Assembly (NCBI RefSeq): GCF_019645835.1
Contig: NZ_CP080998.1
Location: 4,526,001-4,590,000 of the forward strand
Source of the DNA: Mycolicibacterium holsaticum DSM 44478 = JCM 12374
GTDB lineage: Bacteria; Actinomycetota; Actinomycetes; Mycobacteriales; Mycobacteriaceae
Reading direction: 5' to 3'
DNA length: 64,000 nucleotides
Made by a program: the position numbers and the translations under genes. The notes under the pieces were generated by a model that ran no database searches, was not told the origin of the DNA, and saw nothing but the letters and a program-made list of their open reading frames with translations. Of the stretch, positions 51,837 through 62,200 are shown piece after piece (positions within the stretch are counted from its first letter, which is position 1; every line of letters starts with the position of its first letter).

Positions 51837-52802
51837 GTGAAAAAGATCCGGGGCCGGGTGTGGCGCGGCGGCAAGCCGCAGGACGACTTCGACTTCGCAT
51901 CGATCTCGGACTATCTGGCCGAGGATGACGCGCTGGTGTGGTGCGACATCTACGACCCAGACCACGAGACGTTCAAGGAGCTGGCCGAGGAGATCGGGTT
52001 AAACACCTGGGCGGTCGAGGACGCGATCGCCGAGGCCGAACGCACCAAAGCCGTTGCCTACCACACGCACACGTTCTTCACCGTCTACGCGGTCTCGTGC
52101 CACGAGTCGACGATCCAGACCCATCGCATCTCCGGGTTCGTGCTGCCGCGCGGGCTGATCACCGTACGGCTGGCGCCGCTTTTCGAGATCGACGAGGTGT
52201 CACAGCGTTTCGACGAGCTCGGCGGCCAGGAGTATGGGGTGGGGGCGCTGGTGCACGGGCTGCTCGACGTCGTGGTCGACGGGCACTTCGATGCGGTTCA
52301 GCAACTCGACGACGGCATCGAGGGCATCGAGGACGAACTGTTCGCCGACATGCCGCAGGCCGGGCTGCAGCGCCGCACGTTTCAGTTGCGCAAGGATCTG
52401 GTGAAGCTGCGGCGGGTGGTGCTGCCGATGCGTGAGGTGGTCAACGCGATCCAGCATCGCCGCCTCGACGCCAAGACCGCGCCCGAACTCGACCCGCTGT
52501 ACGCCGACCTCTATGACCACGTGCTGCGGGTGTCGGAGTGGACAGAGTCGTTGCGCGACATGATCACCACGGTGTTCGAGACCCACCTCTCGCTGCAGGA
52601 CGCCCGGCTGAACACGGTGATGAAGAAGCTCACCGGGTGGGCGGCGATCATCGCGGTGCCGACGGCGATCACCGGGTTCTACGGCCAGAACGTGACGTAT
52701 CCCGGCATCGACACGGTCGGGGGCTTTGTGACGAGCAGCGTCATCGTCGTGCTGCTCGTGGTCGTCTTGTACATCAACTTCAAACGCCGCGATTGGCTGT
52801 GA
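51837..52802 (+). CDS. CorA-family divalent-cation transporter
   Basis: A 321-residue protein with a large cytoplasmic N-terminal domain, the long stalk helix (DGIEGIEDELFADMPQAG ... ALNTVMKKL region) and two C-terminal membrane helices. The selectivity loop between them reads YGQN (282-285) where CorA has YGMN; ZntB-type members carry variants here too. Ends in FKRRDWL, the positively charged C-terminus of the family. The start is GTG 51837. The 3' end overlaps the convergent flavoprotein gene by 23 bases. Ion preference (Mg, Co, Zn) is not clear. Confidence 0.82.
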   Translation: MKKIRGRVWRGGKPQDDFDFASISDYLAEDDALVWCDIYDPDHETFKELAEEIGLNTWAVEDAIAEAERTKAVAYHTHTFFTVYAVSCHESTIQTHRISGFVLPRGLITVRLAPLFEIDEVSQRFDELGGQEYGVGALVHGLLDVVVDGHFDAVQQLDDGIEGIEDELFADMPQAGLQRRTFQLRKDLVKLRRVVLPMREVVNAIQHRRLDAKTAPELDPLYADLYDHVLRVSEWTESLRDMITTVFETHLSLQDARLNTVMKKLTGWAAIIAVPTAITGFYGQNVTYPGIDTVGGFVTSSVIVVLLVVVLYINFKRRDWL

Positions 52803-53922
52803 GCATCTGCTCGGCGCGGCGCAGGTCGTCGTCGGCGTTGAGGGTGAGCGCAGCGACGAGGTTGCCGTCGGCCTCGTACCAGACGGTGAAGCCGTTGTGG
52901 TGGTCGACGAGCCTGCTGTCGTCGTAATCGACGCCCCAGCCACGGTACTTGAGCACGTAATCGCCGATCGTGCAGGAGAACCCGGGCACCCTGTCCCAGC
53001 ACGCGTCGAGACCGGCCGCGGTGAGCCCGGCGACGTAGCCCTGTTGGGCAGCGTCACGCCAGTGCTCGGCGGGGATGTGCCTGCCGGCGGTGGTGTTTTG
53101 GGCCAGCGCGACGTCACCGGCGGCGTACACGTTGCGCGCGGAGGTGCGCATGTGCTCGTCGACGACGATGCGTCCGTCGCGGATCACCAGCCCCGCCGCA
53201 CGGGCCAGCGTGACCTCGGGCCGCACGCCGGTGGCCGTCACGACGACGTCGGCGTCGATGGCCTCACCGCCGCCCAGCAGCACGCCGGTGTCGTCGATGC
53301 CGATCACGGTGGTCTCACCGGCGAAGCGGACACCGTTGTCCGACAGCATTTTTGCGACATATTCACCGGCCTCCAGACCGAAGCGGCGGTGCAGCGGTAC
53401 GGGTTCGGCGGCCACCAGCGTCGTCGCCACGCCCTGCTCGGCCAGGCAGGCGGCGGCCTCACAGCCGATCAGGCCGGCGCCGATCACGACGGCGGAGTCG
53501 GCGTAGCGGGCGGCCATCTTCAACGCAACCGCGTCGGCGAACGAGCGCAGGCGCAGCGCCGCCTCGGCCCCGGGGATGTCGGGTCGTACCGCGGTGGCGC
53601 CGGAGGCGATGACGAGGTGCCAGTACGGGTATCGGCTGCCGCCGACCGTGACGACCTGCTGGCGCTCGACGTCGATGGCGGCGACGGTGATACCGCGGAC
53701 CAACTCGACGCGGTTGCGGGCGAACCAGGCGGCGCTGTGCAGGTCGTGTTTGCCTTCCCGCCCGCACAGGTAGCCCTTGCTCAGCGGGGGCTTGGCATAC
53801 GGCAGCGCGGGGTCGTCGGTCAGGATGCGCACCGGGATGTCGGGGTGCTTGGCGCGGAACGTCTCCGCCGCGCTCACCCCGGCAGGGCCGCTGCCGATGG
53901 CGATGAAACCTGGTGCCACCAC
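52780..53922 (-). CDS. FAD-dependent NAD(P)H oxidoreductase (ferredoxin reductase-like)
   Basis: A 380-residue pyridine nucleotide-disulfide-type flavoprotein. FAD loop IAIGSGPAGVSAAE, substrate-side DDPALPYAKPPLSKGYLCG, NAD(P) loop AVVIGAGLIGCEAA, then ATGVRPEV and YAAGDVALAQN for the second FAD site. This is the ferredoxin/rubredoxin-reductase layout, without a redox-active CxxxxC. Electron acceptor unknown. Two GTG codons near 53922 begin VVAPGFIAIG; a further GTG at 53955 would add eleven residues. No clear ribosome site decides. Confidence 0.83.
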   Translation of the reverse strand: MVAPGFIAIGSGPAGVSAAETFRAKHPDIPVRILTDDPALPYAKPPLSKGYLCGREGKHDLHSAAWFARNRVELVRGITVAAIDVERQQVVTVGGSRYPYWHLVIASGATAVRPDIPGAEAALRLRSFADAVALKMAARYADSAVVIGAGLIGCEAAACLAEQGVATTLVAAEPVPLHRRFGLEAGEYVAKMLSDNGVRFAGETTVIGIDDTGVLLGGGEAIDADVVVTATGVRPEVTLARAAGLVIRDGRIVVDEHMRTSARNVYAAGDVALAQNTTAGRHIPAEHWRDAAQQGYVAGLTAAGLDACWDRVPGFSCTIGDYVLKYRGWGVDYDDSRLVDHHNGFTVWYEADGNLVAALTLNADDDLRRAEQMLTANRGV

Positions 53923-54041
53923 AGCGAGTGGGTACCCCGTTGGGCCGCGGAGCACGCCAGGTCAACCGTCGAGCACGGATCCAGCGGGCCGAGTTACCGC
54001 AATCTCGCCGCGGCAAACCGGAGTGTGCCAATATCTGCGAG

Positions 54042-54740
54042 ATGAACCCGCAGGACGACGACCCCGAGGCGCGCATCCGCCAGCTCGAGCAGATGCGGTC
54101 GGGGCCCGGGGCGGTCGAGTTGGGCACCACCCAGCCGACGCAACCGACGCAGATGCCGCCGCCGGCCTACCCGAACCCCGACGGCGCGTCGCCGTATGGC
54201 GCGCCGCCGTTCGGGGTGTCCTACCCGCAGGGCCCGCGCCACGGGGTGCCGGTCGGGTTGATCTTCGGGATCATCGCGGTGGGTGTGCTTGCGGTGTTCG
54301 GCGTTGTCGGGGCGATCGTGTGGAATATGAGCACCGAGACACCGGCCCGGGTGGGTACCGGGGTGGCCGGTGGGGGCGGCCTGCTGGATCCGGGCCCCGC
54401 CGTCGAGGTGCCCGACATCGACATTCCCGCGGTCGAGCCGATGCTGCCCGGCAACGAGTCGGTGGTGACGGCGCCGCCGGGCGGGAAGCTGAGCGTCGCA
54501 GGCGTGGACGGCACGAAGACCGTCGAGTGCGACGACAGCGAGATCAACGTCAGCGGCGTCAACAACACCGTCACGATCACCGGGCACTGCGCGATGGTCA
54601 CGGTGTCCGGCGTCGAGAACCAGGTCAGCCTCGACAGCGCCGACGCCATCACCGTTTCAGGGTTCGACAACGGCGTGATCTACCACTTCGGTGAGCCCGA
54701 GATCGACGTCTCCTCGCGGAACTCGGTCGCACAGGGCTGA
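54042..54740 (+). CDS. DUF3060-domain membrane-anchored protein
   Basis: A 232-residue protein. An acidic and Pro-rich cytoplasmic segment (1-68) precedes a single membrane helix (VPVGLIFGIIAVGVLAVFGVVGAIVW) and an outer beta-rich domain with repeats of the type NVSGVNNTVTITGHC / VSGVENQVSLDSADAITVSGF, the beta-helix-like DUF3060 pattern. Two Cys (VECDD, GHCAM) could bridge. Function unknown. The ATG at 54042 is used; the earlier in-frame start at 53913 lies inside the opposite gene. Confidence 0.78.
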   Translation: MNPQDDDPEARIRQLEQMRSGPGAVELGTTQPTQPTQMPPPAYPNPDGASPYGAPPFGVSYPQGPRHGVPVGLIFGIIAVGVLAVFGVVGAIVWNMSTETPARVGTGVAGGGGLLDPGPAVEVPDIDIPAVEPMLPGNESVVTAPPGGKLSVAGVDGTKTVECDDSEINVSGVNNTVTITGHCAMVTVSGVENQVSLDSADAITVSGFDNGVIYHFGEPEIDVSSRNSVAQG

Positions 54741-54761
54741 GGCGGCCGCCGTCGGATCCGG

Positions 54762-55916
54762 CTACGGCGCGTCCGCGGAACTTGCCGGATCGATCAGGAT
54801 CTTGGCGTGCGCCTCCGGGTCGCCCAGCGCGTCGAACGCGGCCTCGACTCCTGCTAACCCGACGGTCGCGGTGATCAGCGGCGCGGCGTCGATCTTGCCG
54901 TCGGCCAGCAGATACAGCGTGTCGCGGAATTCCAGCGGCGTGTAGCCGAGCACGAAGCGCAGGTCGATCTCCTTGTTGATCGCCATCGCCGGGCGAATGT
55001 GGTCGGCGCCCATGCACACTCCGACGACCACCACGCGGGAGAACACCGGCGCGCTGCTGATGACGCTCTCGATGATGCCCGGCACCCCAACGCATTCGAA
55101 GATGACCGGATGCTTGGGTGTGGTGGCCCCCACCTTGTCGGCGGCGCGCCACACATGCCACCACGGCAGCCGCAGCTTGTCCAGCTTCTCGATCGTGCTC
55201 AGCGCAAGATCGCCTGCGTCGGTGAATGATTCGAGGAATCCGTGTTCCCCGGAGAACGGCGACTCCTGTGCGGGATCGACGACGATATCGGCGCCGCACC
55301 GGGTCGCCAGCGCCCGACGCCCGGCCGAGAAGTCGCTGGCGATCACCGTGCGCACCCCCTTGGCTTTCAGCGCCAGGATGACGGCCAGCCCGATCGGCCC
55401 GCAGCCGATGACCATGGCGACCTGACCCTTGCCGACGTCGCCGCGCTGCACGGCGTGCCAGCCGACCGCCATCGGTTCGGTGAGCGCGGCGACGTCGGCG
55501 GGCAGCCCGTTGGGCACCGGGAACGCGAGGGCCTGTTCGACGAGCAGTTGTTCGGCGTACGCGCCGGGCGCCTTGGCCGTCAGGCCGATGCCGTGCACGT
55601 CCGCGCCGCGGCGCAACAGCGGCATTGCGACGACGAGCGTGCCGGGCTTGGGGGCCTTGCGGGTCCGTGGACCGTGGTCGACGACCGTGCCGCAGAACTC
55701 GTGGCCGAACACCACCTGCTGATCGGAGCGCATGAACTCGTCGTAGCCGGTTTCGGCCATCACGTCGGCGAGCTCGTCCATGTGGTGGCGCGCGTGCAGA
55801 TCCGAGCCGCAGATGCCGCACCGCAGCACGTCGATGAGCAGCTGACCCTTGCCCGGGATCGGGGTGGGCTGATCGACGACGTGCAGGTTCGCGTTGGTGC
55901 AGACGACGGTTTTCAC
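54762..55916 (-). CDS. Zinc-dependent alcohol dehydrogenase (MDR family)
   Basis: A 384-residue medium-chain dehydrogenase. Catalytic zinc ligands are Cys in RCGICGSD, His-Glu in FGHEFCG; the NAD loop is VIGCGPIGLAV. The structural-zinc Cys cluster of classical ADHs is missing (PLLRRGADVHG in that region), and there is an ~8-residue insertion after the first Cys block. Substrate unknown. It diverges from recC across 46 bases. Confidence 0.86.
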   Translation of the reverse strand: MKTVVCTNANLHVVDQPTPIPGKGQLLIDVLRCGICGSDLHARHHMDELADVMAETGYDEFMRSDQQVVFGHEFCGTVVDHGPRTRKAPKPGTLVVAMPLLRRGADVHGIGLTAKAPGAYAEQLLVEQALAFPVPNGLPADVAALTEPMAVGWHAVQRGDVGKGQVAMVIGCGPIGLAVILALKAKGVRTVIASDFSAGRRALATRCGADIVVDPAQESPFSGEHGFLESFTDAGDLALSTIEKLDKLRLPWWHVWRAADKVGATTPKHPVIFECVGVPGIIESVISSAPVFSRVVVVGVCMGADHIRPAMAINKEIDLRFVLGYTPLEFRDTLYLLADGKIDAAPLITATVGLAGVEAAFDALGDPEAHAKILIDPASSADAP

Positions 55917-55962
55917 CTGTCCGAGCCTATCCGCGCGGGCGGCGTCCTAGGGTGGCGGTCAA

Positions 55963-58900
55963 ATGGCTCTGCATATCCATCGGGCTGAACGCACCGACCT
56001 CCTCGCCGACGGGCTCGGTGCGCTGCTGTCAGAACCGCTGGCCGATCCGTTCGCCGAGGAACTGGTCATCGTGCCTGCCAAGGGTGTCGAGCGGTGGCTC
56101 AGCCAGCGGCTCTCCCACATGCTGGGCCGCGCAAACGGCGACGACGGCGTGTGTGCGGGGATCGCGTTTCGCAACCCGCGTTCGTTGATCGCGGAGCTGC
56201 TCGGCCTGGACAACAGGGCCGACGACCCGTGGGCGCCGGATGCGATGGTGTGGCCGCTGCTGGAGGTGATCGACGCCAGCTGCGCCGAGGCCTGGTGCAA
56301 ACCGCTGGCCACCCACCTCGGTCACTTCGAGACCGGCGAGGAACAAGAGCTGCGGCAGGGCAGGCGCTACGCGGTGGCGCGCAGGCTGGCCGGGCTGTTC
56401 GCCTCCTACGCCCGGCAGCGTCCGCAGCTGCTGGTCGACTGGGAAAACGGTGCCGCCGGTGACGTCGCCCCTGATCTGCAGTGGCAGCCGCCGCTGTGGC
56501 GGGCCCTGCTCGACAACGTCGCCGCCGACCCACCCCACGTCCGGCACGCCAAAACCATTGCCAGGCTTGAGGAGTCCCCCACCGACCTGCCGCAGCGGAT
56601 CTCGCTGTTCGGACACACCCGGCTGCCCAGCACCGAGATCGAACTGCTGCATGCGCTTTCGGCTCACCACGAGCTTCACCTGTGGCTGCCGCATCCCAGC
56701 GACCGGCTGTGGTCGTCGCTGCGCGGCGTGCACGGGCAGCTGCCCCGCCGCCTCGACACCAGCCACCGCGAAGTCGACCACCCGCTGCTGGCCACCCTCG
56801 GCCGGGACCTGCGCGAGCTGCAGCGCAGCCTGCCCGGCGACGCCCACACCGACGAGTACCTACCCGGCCCCGACCGGCCCGACACCCTGCTGGGCTGGCT
56901 GCAGGCCGACATCACCGCCAACGCGTTGCACCCGAACGGTCGGGTACACAACGCATCTGATCGTTCGGTGCAGGTGCACAGCTGCCACGGTCCGGCCCGC
57001 CAGATCGACGTGCTGCGCGAAGTGCTGCTCGGACTGCTCGCCGACGATCCGACGCTGGAACCGCGCGACATCCTCGTCATGTGCCCCGACATCGAAACCT
57101 ATGCGCCGCTGATCGTCGCCGGGTTCGGCCTCGGCGACATGATCAAGGGCGTGCATCCGGCGCATCGGCTACGCGTCAAACTCGCCGACCGTGCGCTCAC
57201 CCAGACCAACCCGCTGCTGGGCGTCGCGTCACAGCTGCTGGCGCTCGCCGGGGGGCGCGCCACCTCCAGCGAGGTGCTCAACCTCGCGCACGCCGCGCCG
57301 GTGCGGGCCCGGTTCGGGTTCACCGACGACGCACTCGAGGACATCACCCGCTGGGTGCGCCAGGCGAACATCCGCTGGGGTTTCGACCAGGAACACCGCC
57401 AGCCGTTCGGTGTCGACTTCGTCCAGAACACCTGGCGTTTCGGCATCGACCGGGTGCTGGCCGGGGTGGCGATGTCCGATGACTCACAGACCTGGATCGC
57501 CACCACGCTGCCGCTCGACGACGTGAGCAGCAACCGTGTCGAGCTGGCCGGGCAGCTGGCCGAATACGTGCACCGGCTGCAGCACGTCGTCGAATCCCTC
57601 ACCGGCGCACGGCCGTTGAAAGACTGGCTGAGCGCGCTGGCCGACGGCATCGAACTGCTCACCGACGTCGGCGACGACGACGCCTGGCAGATCAGCCAGC
57701 TTCAGCGCGAGTTCGGCGACGTACTCAGCACCGCCGGTTCCCGCGCCGACACCGTGCTGCGGCTACCCGACATCCGCGCGCTGCTGCAGCGCCACCTGGC
57801 CGGGCGGCCGACCCGGGCCAACTTCCGCACCGGCACGCTGACCGTATGCACCATGGTGCCGATGCGTTCGGTGCCGCACCGGGTGGTGTGCCTGGTCGGC
57901 CTGGACGACGGGGTGTTCCCGCGGCGCGGCATCGTCGACGGCGACGACGCGCTGGCCCGCGACCCGATGACCGGTGAGCGCGACATCCGTTCGGAGGACC
58001 GGCAACTGCTGCTCGACGCGATCGGCGCGGCCACCGAGACGCTGGTGATCACCTACACCGGCGCCAACGAGTACTCCGGGCAGGAACGCCCGCCCGCGGT
58101 GCCGCTGGCCGAACTGCTCGACACGCTCGACCACACCGCTCGGAACCCGGTGCGCGACGCTGTCGTGGTCAAACATCCGCTGCAGCCGTTCGACACCCGC
58201 AACGTCATCCCCGGTGCACTGATCCCGCAACGCTCCTTCACGTTCGACCCCACGGTGCTGCGGGCCGCGCAGACCCGCGGCGGCGAGCGGGCCGAACGGC
58301 CGTCGTTCATTTCCGGACCGCTGCCCGCTGTCCCGCCCGGCGACGTCGCGCTGGCCGACCTGGTCGGCTTCTTCCGCGACCCGGTGAAGGGCTTCTTCCG
58401 GGCGCTGGAGTACACGCTGCCGTGGGAGGTCGACGGCGTCGAGGACGCCATGCCCGTCGACATCGACGCGCTGCAGGAGTGGACGGTCGGCGACCGGATG
58501 CTGCAGGACATGCTGCGCGGCATGGACCCTCGACAGGCCAAAGACGTCGAATGGCGACGGGGCACCCTACCGCCCGGCCAATTGGGTTGGCGCACAGCCA
58601 ATGCCATCTGTGAGCAGTCAGCGCTGATCGCCGAAGCGACCCGACCGTACCAAAGCGCCGAACCCCGCGCGGTCGACGTCGACATCGACGTCGGCGGTGG
58701 ACGCCGGCTCACCGGCACCGTCTCGCCCGTCTACGGCGACCGGCTGGTGTCGGCGACGTACTCCAAGCTCGACGGGCGACATCTGCTGCAGCCGTGGATT
58801 CGGTTGTTGGCGTTGTTCGCCCACGCCCCGTCGCGCGATTGGGCGGCGGTGTCGGTCGGCAGGCCAAGGCGGGGCACCACCCCGCGCGTCGAGGTGATGG

Positions 58901-59208
58901 GCAGGCCCGCGTCGTCGGCGGTCGAGCTGCTGGCCGATCTGGTGGCGATGTACGACGAGGGCAGGCGAGCACCGTTGCCGCTGCCCGTCAAGACGTCGTT
59001 CGCGTGGGCCGAGGCCGTACACGCTCACCGCGACGCGGAACGCAACGCCGGCTACCGGTGGCGCTCGGACCGCTACCCCGGCGAGGACGCCGAGCCGGCC
59101 TACCAGCGCGCGTTCGGTAAGAACGCGTGGTTGAAGGATCTGGTGTCACGCGGCCTGGACACGTATGCGCGCCGGTTGTGGCTGCCGATGCTGCAGGCGC
59201 TGCAATGA
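55963..59208 (+). CDS. recC: Exodeoxyribonuclease V subunit RecC
   Basis: A 1,081-residue RecC. It begins LHIHRAERTDLLADGLGALLSEPLADPFAEELVIVPAKGVERWLSQRLS, and continues with the UvrD-like inactive helicase fold (SCHGPARQIDVLREVLLGLL, LRVKLADRAL) and a C-terminal nuclease-like domain. RecC recognises Chi and holds RecB and RecD. The recBCD set is the mycobacterial single-strand-annealing helicase-nuclease rather than the main recombination enzyme (AdnAB does that). The stop overlaps the recB ATG by three bases. Confidence 0.96.
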   Translation: MALHIHRAERTDLLADGLGALLSEPLADPFAEELVIVPAKGVERWLSQRLSHMLGRANGDDGVCAGIAFRNPRSLIAELLGLDNRADDPWAPDAMVWPLLEVIDASCAEAWCKPLATHLGHFETGEEQELRQGRRYAVARRLAGLFASYARQRPQLLVDWENGAAGDVAPDLQWQPPLWRALLDNVAADPPHVRHAKTIARLEESPTDLPQRISLFGHTRLPSTEIELLHALSAHHELHLWLPHPSDRLWSSLRGVHGQLPRRLDTSHREVDHPLLATLGRDLRELQRSLPGDAHTDEYLPGPDRPDTLLGWLQADITANALHPNGRVHNASDRSVQVHSCHGPARQIDVLREVLLGLLADDPTLEPRDILVMCPDIETYAPLIVAGFGLGDMIKGVHPAHRLRVKLADRALTQTNPLLGVASQLLALAGGRATSSEVLNLAHAAPVRARFGFTDDALEDITRWVRQANIRWGFDQEHRQPFGVDFVQNTWRFGIDRVLAGVAMSDDSQTWIATTLPLDDVSSNRVELAGQLAEYVHRLQHVVESLTGARPLKDWLSALADGIELLTDVGDDDAWQISQLQREFGDVLSTAGSRADTVLRLPDIRALLQRHLAGRPTRANFRTGTLTVCTMVPMRSVPHRVVCLVGLDDGVFPRRGIVDGDDALARDPMTGERDIRSEDRQLLLDAIGAATETLVITYTGANEYSGQERPPAVPLAELLDTLDHTARNPVRDAVVVKHPLQPFDTRNVIPGALIPQRSFTFDPTVLRAAQTRGGERAERPSFISGPLPAVPPGDVALADLVGFFRDPVKGFFRALEYTLPWEVDGVEDAMPVDIDALQEWTVGDRMLQDMLRGMDPRQAKDVEWRRGTLPPGQLGWRTANAICEQSALIAEATRPYQSAEPRAVDVDIDVGGGRRLTGTVSPVYGDRLVSATYSKLDGRHLLQPWIRLLALFAHAPSRDWAAVSVGRPRRGTTPRVEVMGRPASSAVELLADLVAMYDEGRRAPLPLPVKTSFAWAEAVHAHRDAERNAGYRWRSDRYPGEDAEPAYQRAFGKNAWLKDLVSRGLDTYARRLWLPMLQALQ

Positions 59209-62200
59209 GCATGCAGCGTTTCGATCTGCTGGGCACGCTGCCCGCCGAACGGTCGACCACCGTGCTGGAGGCCAGCGCGGGAACGGGTAAGACGTTCACG
59301 CTGGCCGGTCTGGTCACCCGCTATGTCGCCGAAGGGGTGGCGACGCTGGACCAGATGCTGCTGATCACGTTCGGCCGGGCCGCCACCCAGGAGCTGCGGG
59401 ATCGGGTGCGCCGCCAGATCGTCGACGCGGTGGCCGCGTTCGACGACCCGTCGCTCGCCGGGGACAACCAGGTGGTCCAGTATCTGCTCGACTGCGGCGC
59501 GGACGAGTACGCCGAACGGCGGCAGCGGCTGCGGGATGCGTTGGCGGCCTTCGACGCGGCGACGATCGCGACCACGCACCAGTTCTGTCAGACCGTGCTG
59601 CGGTCGCTGGGCGTGGCCGGTGACACCGACGCCGGCGTCGAGCTGGTGGAGAGCCTCGACGAGTTGACCACCGAGATCGTCGACGATCTGTACCTGCGCC
59701 ACTTCGGCCGCGAGCGTGAGGCGCCGCTGTTGGCCTACGCCGACGCGCTGAGCCTGGCCCGCGAGGTCGTCAACAAGCCGGCCACCGAACTTCGCCCGTC
59801 AGATCCCGATCCCGACTCCCGCGCCGCGGTGTGTGTCCAATTCGCCAAAGACGTACTGGCCGAGCTGGATATCCGCAAGCGGCGCCGTCGCATCCTCGGC
59901 TACGACGATCTGCTGAGCCGGCTGGCCGATGCGTTGGCTGCCGAGGACTCCCCTGCCCAGCTGCGGATGCATCAGCGCTGGCCGATCGTGTTGGTCGACG
60001 AGTTTCAAGACACCGACCCGGTGCAGTGGCAGGTGATCGACCGGGCGTTCTCCGGGCGGTCGACGGTCATCCTGATCGGTGATCCCAAGCAGGCCATCTA
60101 CGCGTTCCGCGGCGGCGATATCGTCACGTACCTCGACGCCGCGGCGAGCGCCGGGGTGCAGATGACGTTGGGCACGAACTGGCGCAGCGACGGCGCGCTG
60201 GTCGATCGACTGCAGGTGGTGCTCAAGGGCGCCGAACTCGGCGACCCGCGCATCGTCGTACACGAAGTCTCTGCGGCGCATCAGGGTTCGCGGCTGGCCG
60301 GTGCCCCGTCGTGCGATCCGTTCCGGCTGCGCGTGGTGCGACGGGAAACAATGGGCCGCAGCGGAACCCGGCCGACGCTGATCGCCGATCTGCGCAGGCA
60401 CATCCCGCTCGACATGGCCGCCGACATCGCCGGGCTGCTGACCAGCGGCGCCACGTTCGACGGGACGCCGATCGAGGCGAAGCACATCGCGGTGATCGTC
60501 GAGAAGCACGTCGACGCCCGCGCGTGCTACGACGCGCTGTGCCAAGCGGGTATCCCCGCGGTGTACACCGGTGATTCCGACATCTTCGGCTCCGACGCCG
60601 CCGAGGACTGGCTGTGCCTGCTGGAGGCGTTCGACCAGCCGCACCGCCCGGGGATGGTGCGCGCGGCCGCGGCGACGATGTTCTTCGGCAAGACCGCCGA
60701 CGATCTGGTGCACGGCGGCGACGAGCTGACCGATACGGTCGCGGATACGTTGCGGGAGTGGGCCGGTCACGCCCGCGAGCGTGGGGTCGCCGCGATCTAC
60801 GAGGCAGCCCAGCTGGCGGGTATGACGGATCGGGTGCTGTCGTGGCGCGACGGTGAGCGGCGGATGACCGACCTGGCACACCTCACCCAGCTGTTGCAGG
60901 AGGCTGCGCACCGCGAGCATTTCAGCCTGCCCGCGCTGCGGGACTGGTTGCGCGAGCAGCGCGGTGAGCGCAGCGGCGCCACCGAACACTTCCGCCGTCT
61001 GGACAACGACGCCGCGGCGGTGCAGGTGATGACGGTGTTCGTCGCCAAGGGCCTGCAGTTCCCGGTGGTGTACCTGCCGTTCGCGTTCAACCGGTACGTG
61101 CGCGACCCGGAGTTGGTGCTGTATCACGAGGGCGACACCCGCTGCCTGCACATCGGCGGGCCCGACAGCCCTGATTACCACGCCGTCGTCCGGCAGGGCC
61201 GCGCCGAGGACGCCAGCGACGACAGCCGGCTGACCTACGTCGCGTTGACCCGTGCTCAATCCCAAGTCGTGGCGTGGTGGGCGCCTTCGAGGGACGAACC
61301 CCACGGCGGGCTGTCGCGGGTGCTGCGCGGCCGCACACCCGATCAGGCGCAGGTGCCCTCCACCGTCGTCCCCTCCGAGGTGGCCGACGACGACGCGATG
61401 GCGCGGTTCAAACAGTGGGAAGCCGCGGGCGGCCTGGTGATCGAGGACTCGGTGCTGCGCCCGATTCCCCAGCTGCCGCGGGAGACGACACCCGAAACGT
61501 TGGAGGCCCGCCACTTTCACCGCTCGATCGACACATCCTGGCGGCGCACGTCGTACTCGGGGTTGATCCGCGCCGCGGAGACCACGCCGGTCAGCAGCGA
61601 GCCCGAAGTCGTCGAACTCGACGACGAGGTGGCCGAGATCCCCTTGATGTCTTCGCCGGTCGGCACCGATGTGCCGTCGCCGATGGCCGATCTGCCCGCC
61701 GGGGCGAAGTTCGGCACGTTGGTGCACGCCGTGCTGGAAGACGCCGACCCGCTGGCACCCGATCTGGCCGCCGAGTTGCAGGCGCGCATCGTCGAGCACT
61801 CGCTGTGGTGGCCCGTCGACGTAGCGCCCGACGAGCTGGCGGCGGCGATGGTGCCCCTGCACGACACGCCGCTGGGTCCGCTGGCGCCGGGGGTGACGCT
61901 GCGTCAGATCGGGCTGGCCGACCGGATGCGGGAGATGGACTTCGAGTTCCCGTTGGGCGGCGGCCAACTTCGCGCGGTCGGTCATCTGTTGCGGCGATAT
62001 CTGCCCGACGACGATCCGCTGGCCTCGTACGCCGACCGGCTGACCGGTGCGGCGCTGGGCGGTCAGCCGTTGAACGGCTACCTGTCGGGTTCGGTGGATG
62101 CGGTGCTGCGCGTCGACGACCGGTATCTGGTGGTGGACTACAAGACGAACTGGCTGGGTGACCCGTCGCGGCCGTTGACCGCCGCGGACTACGGCCAGCC

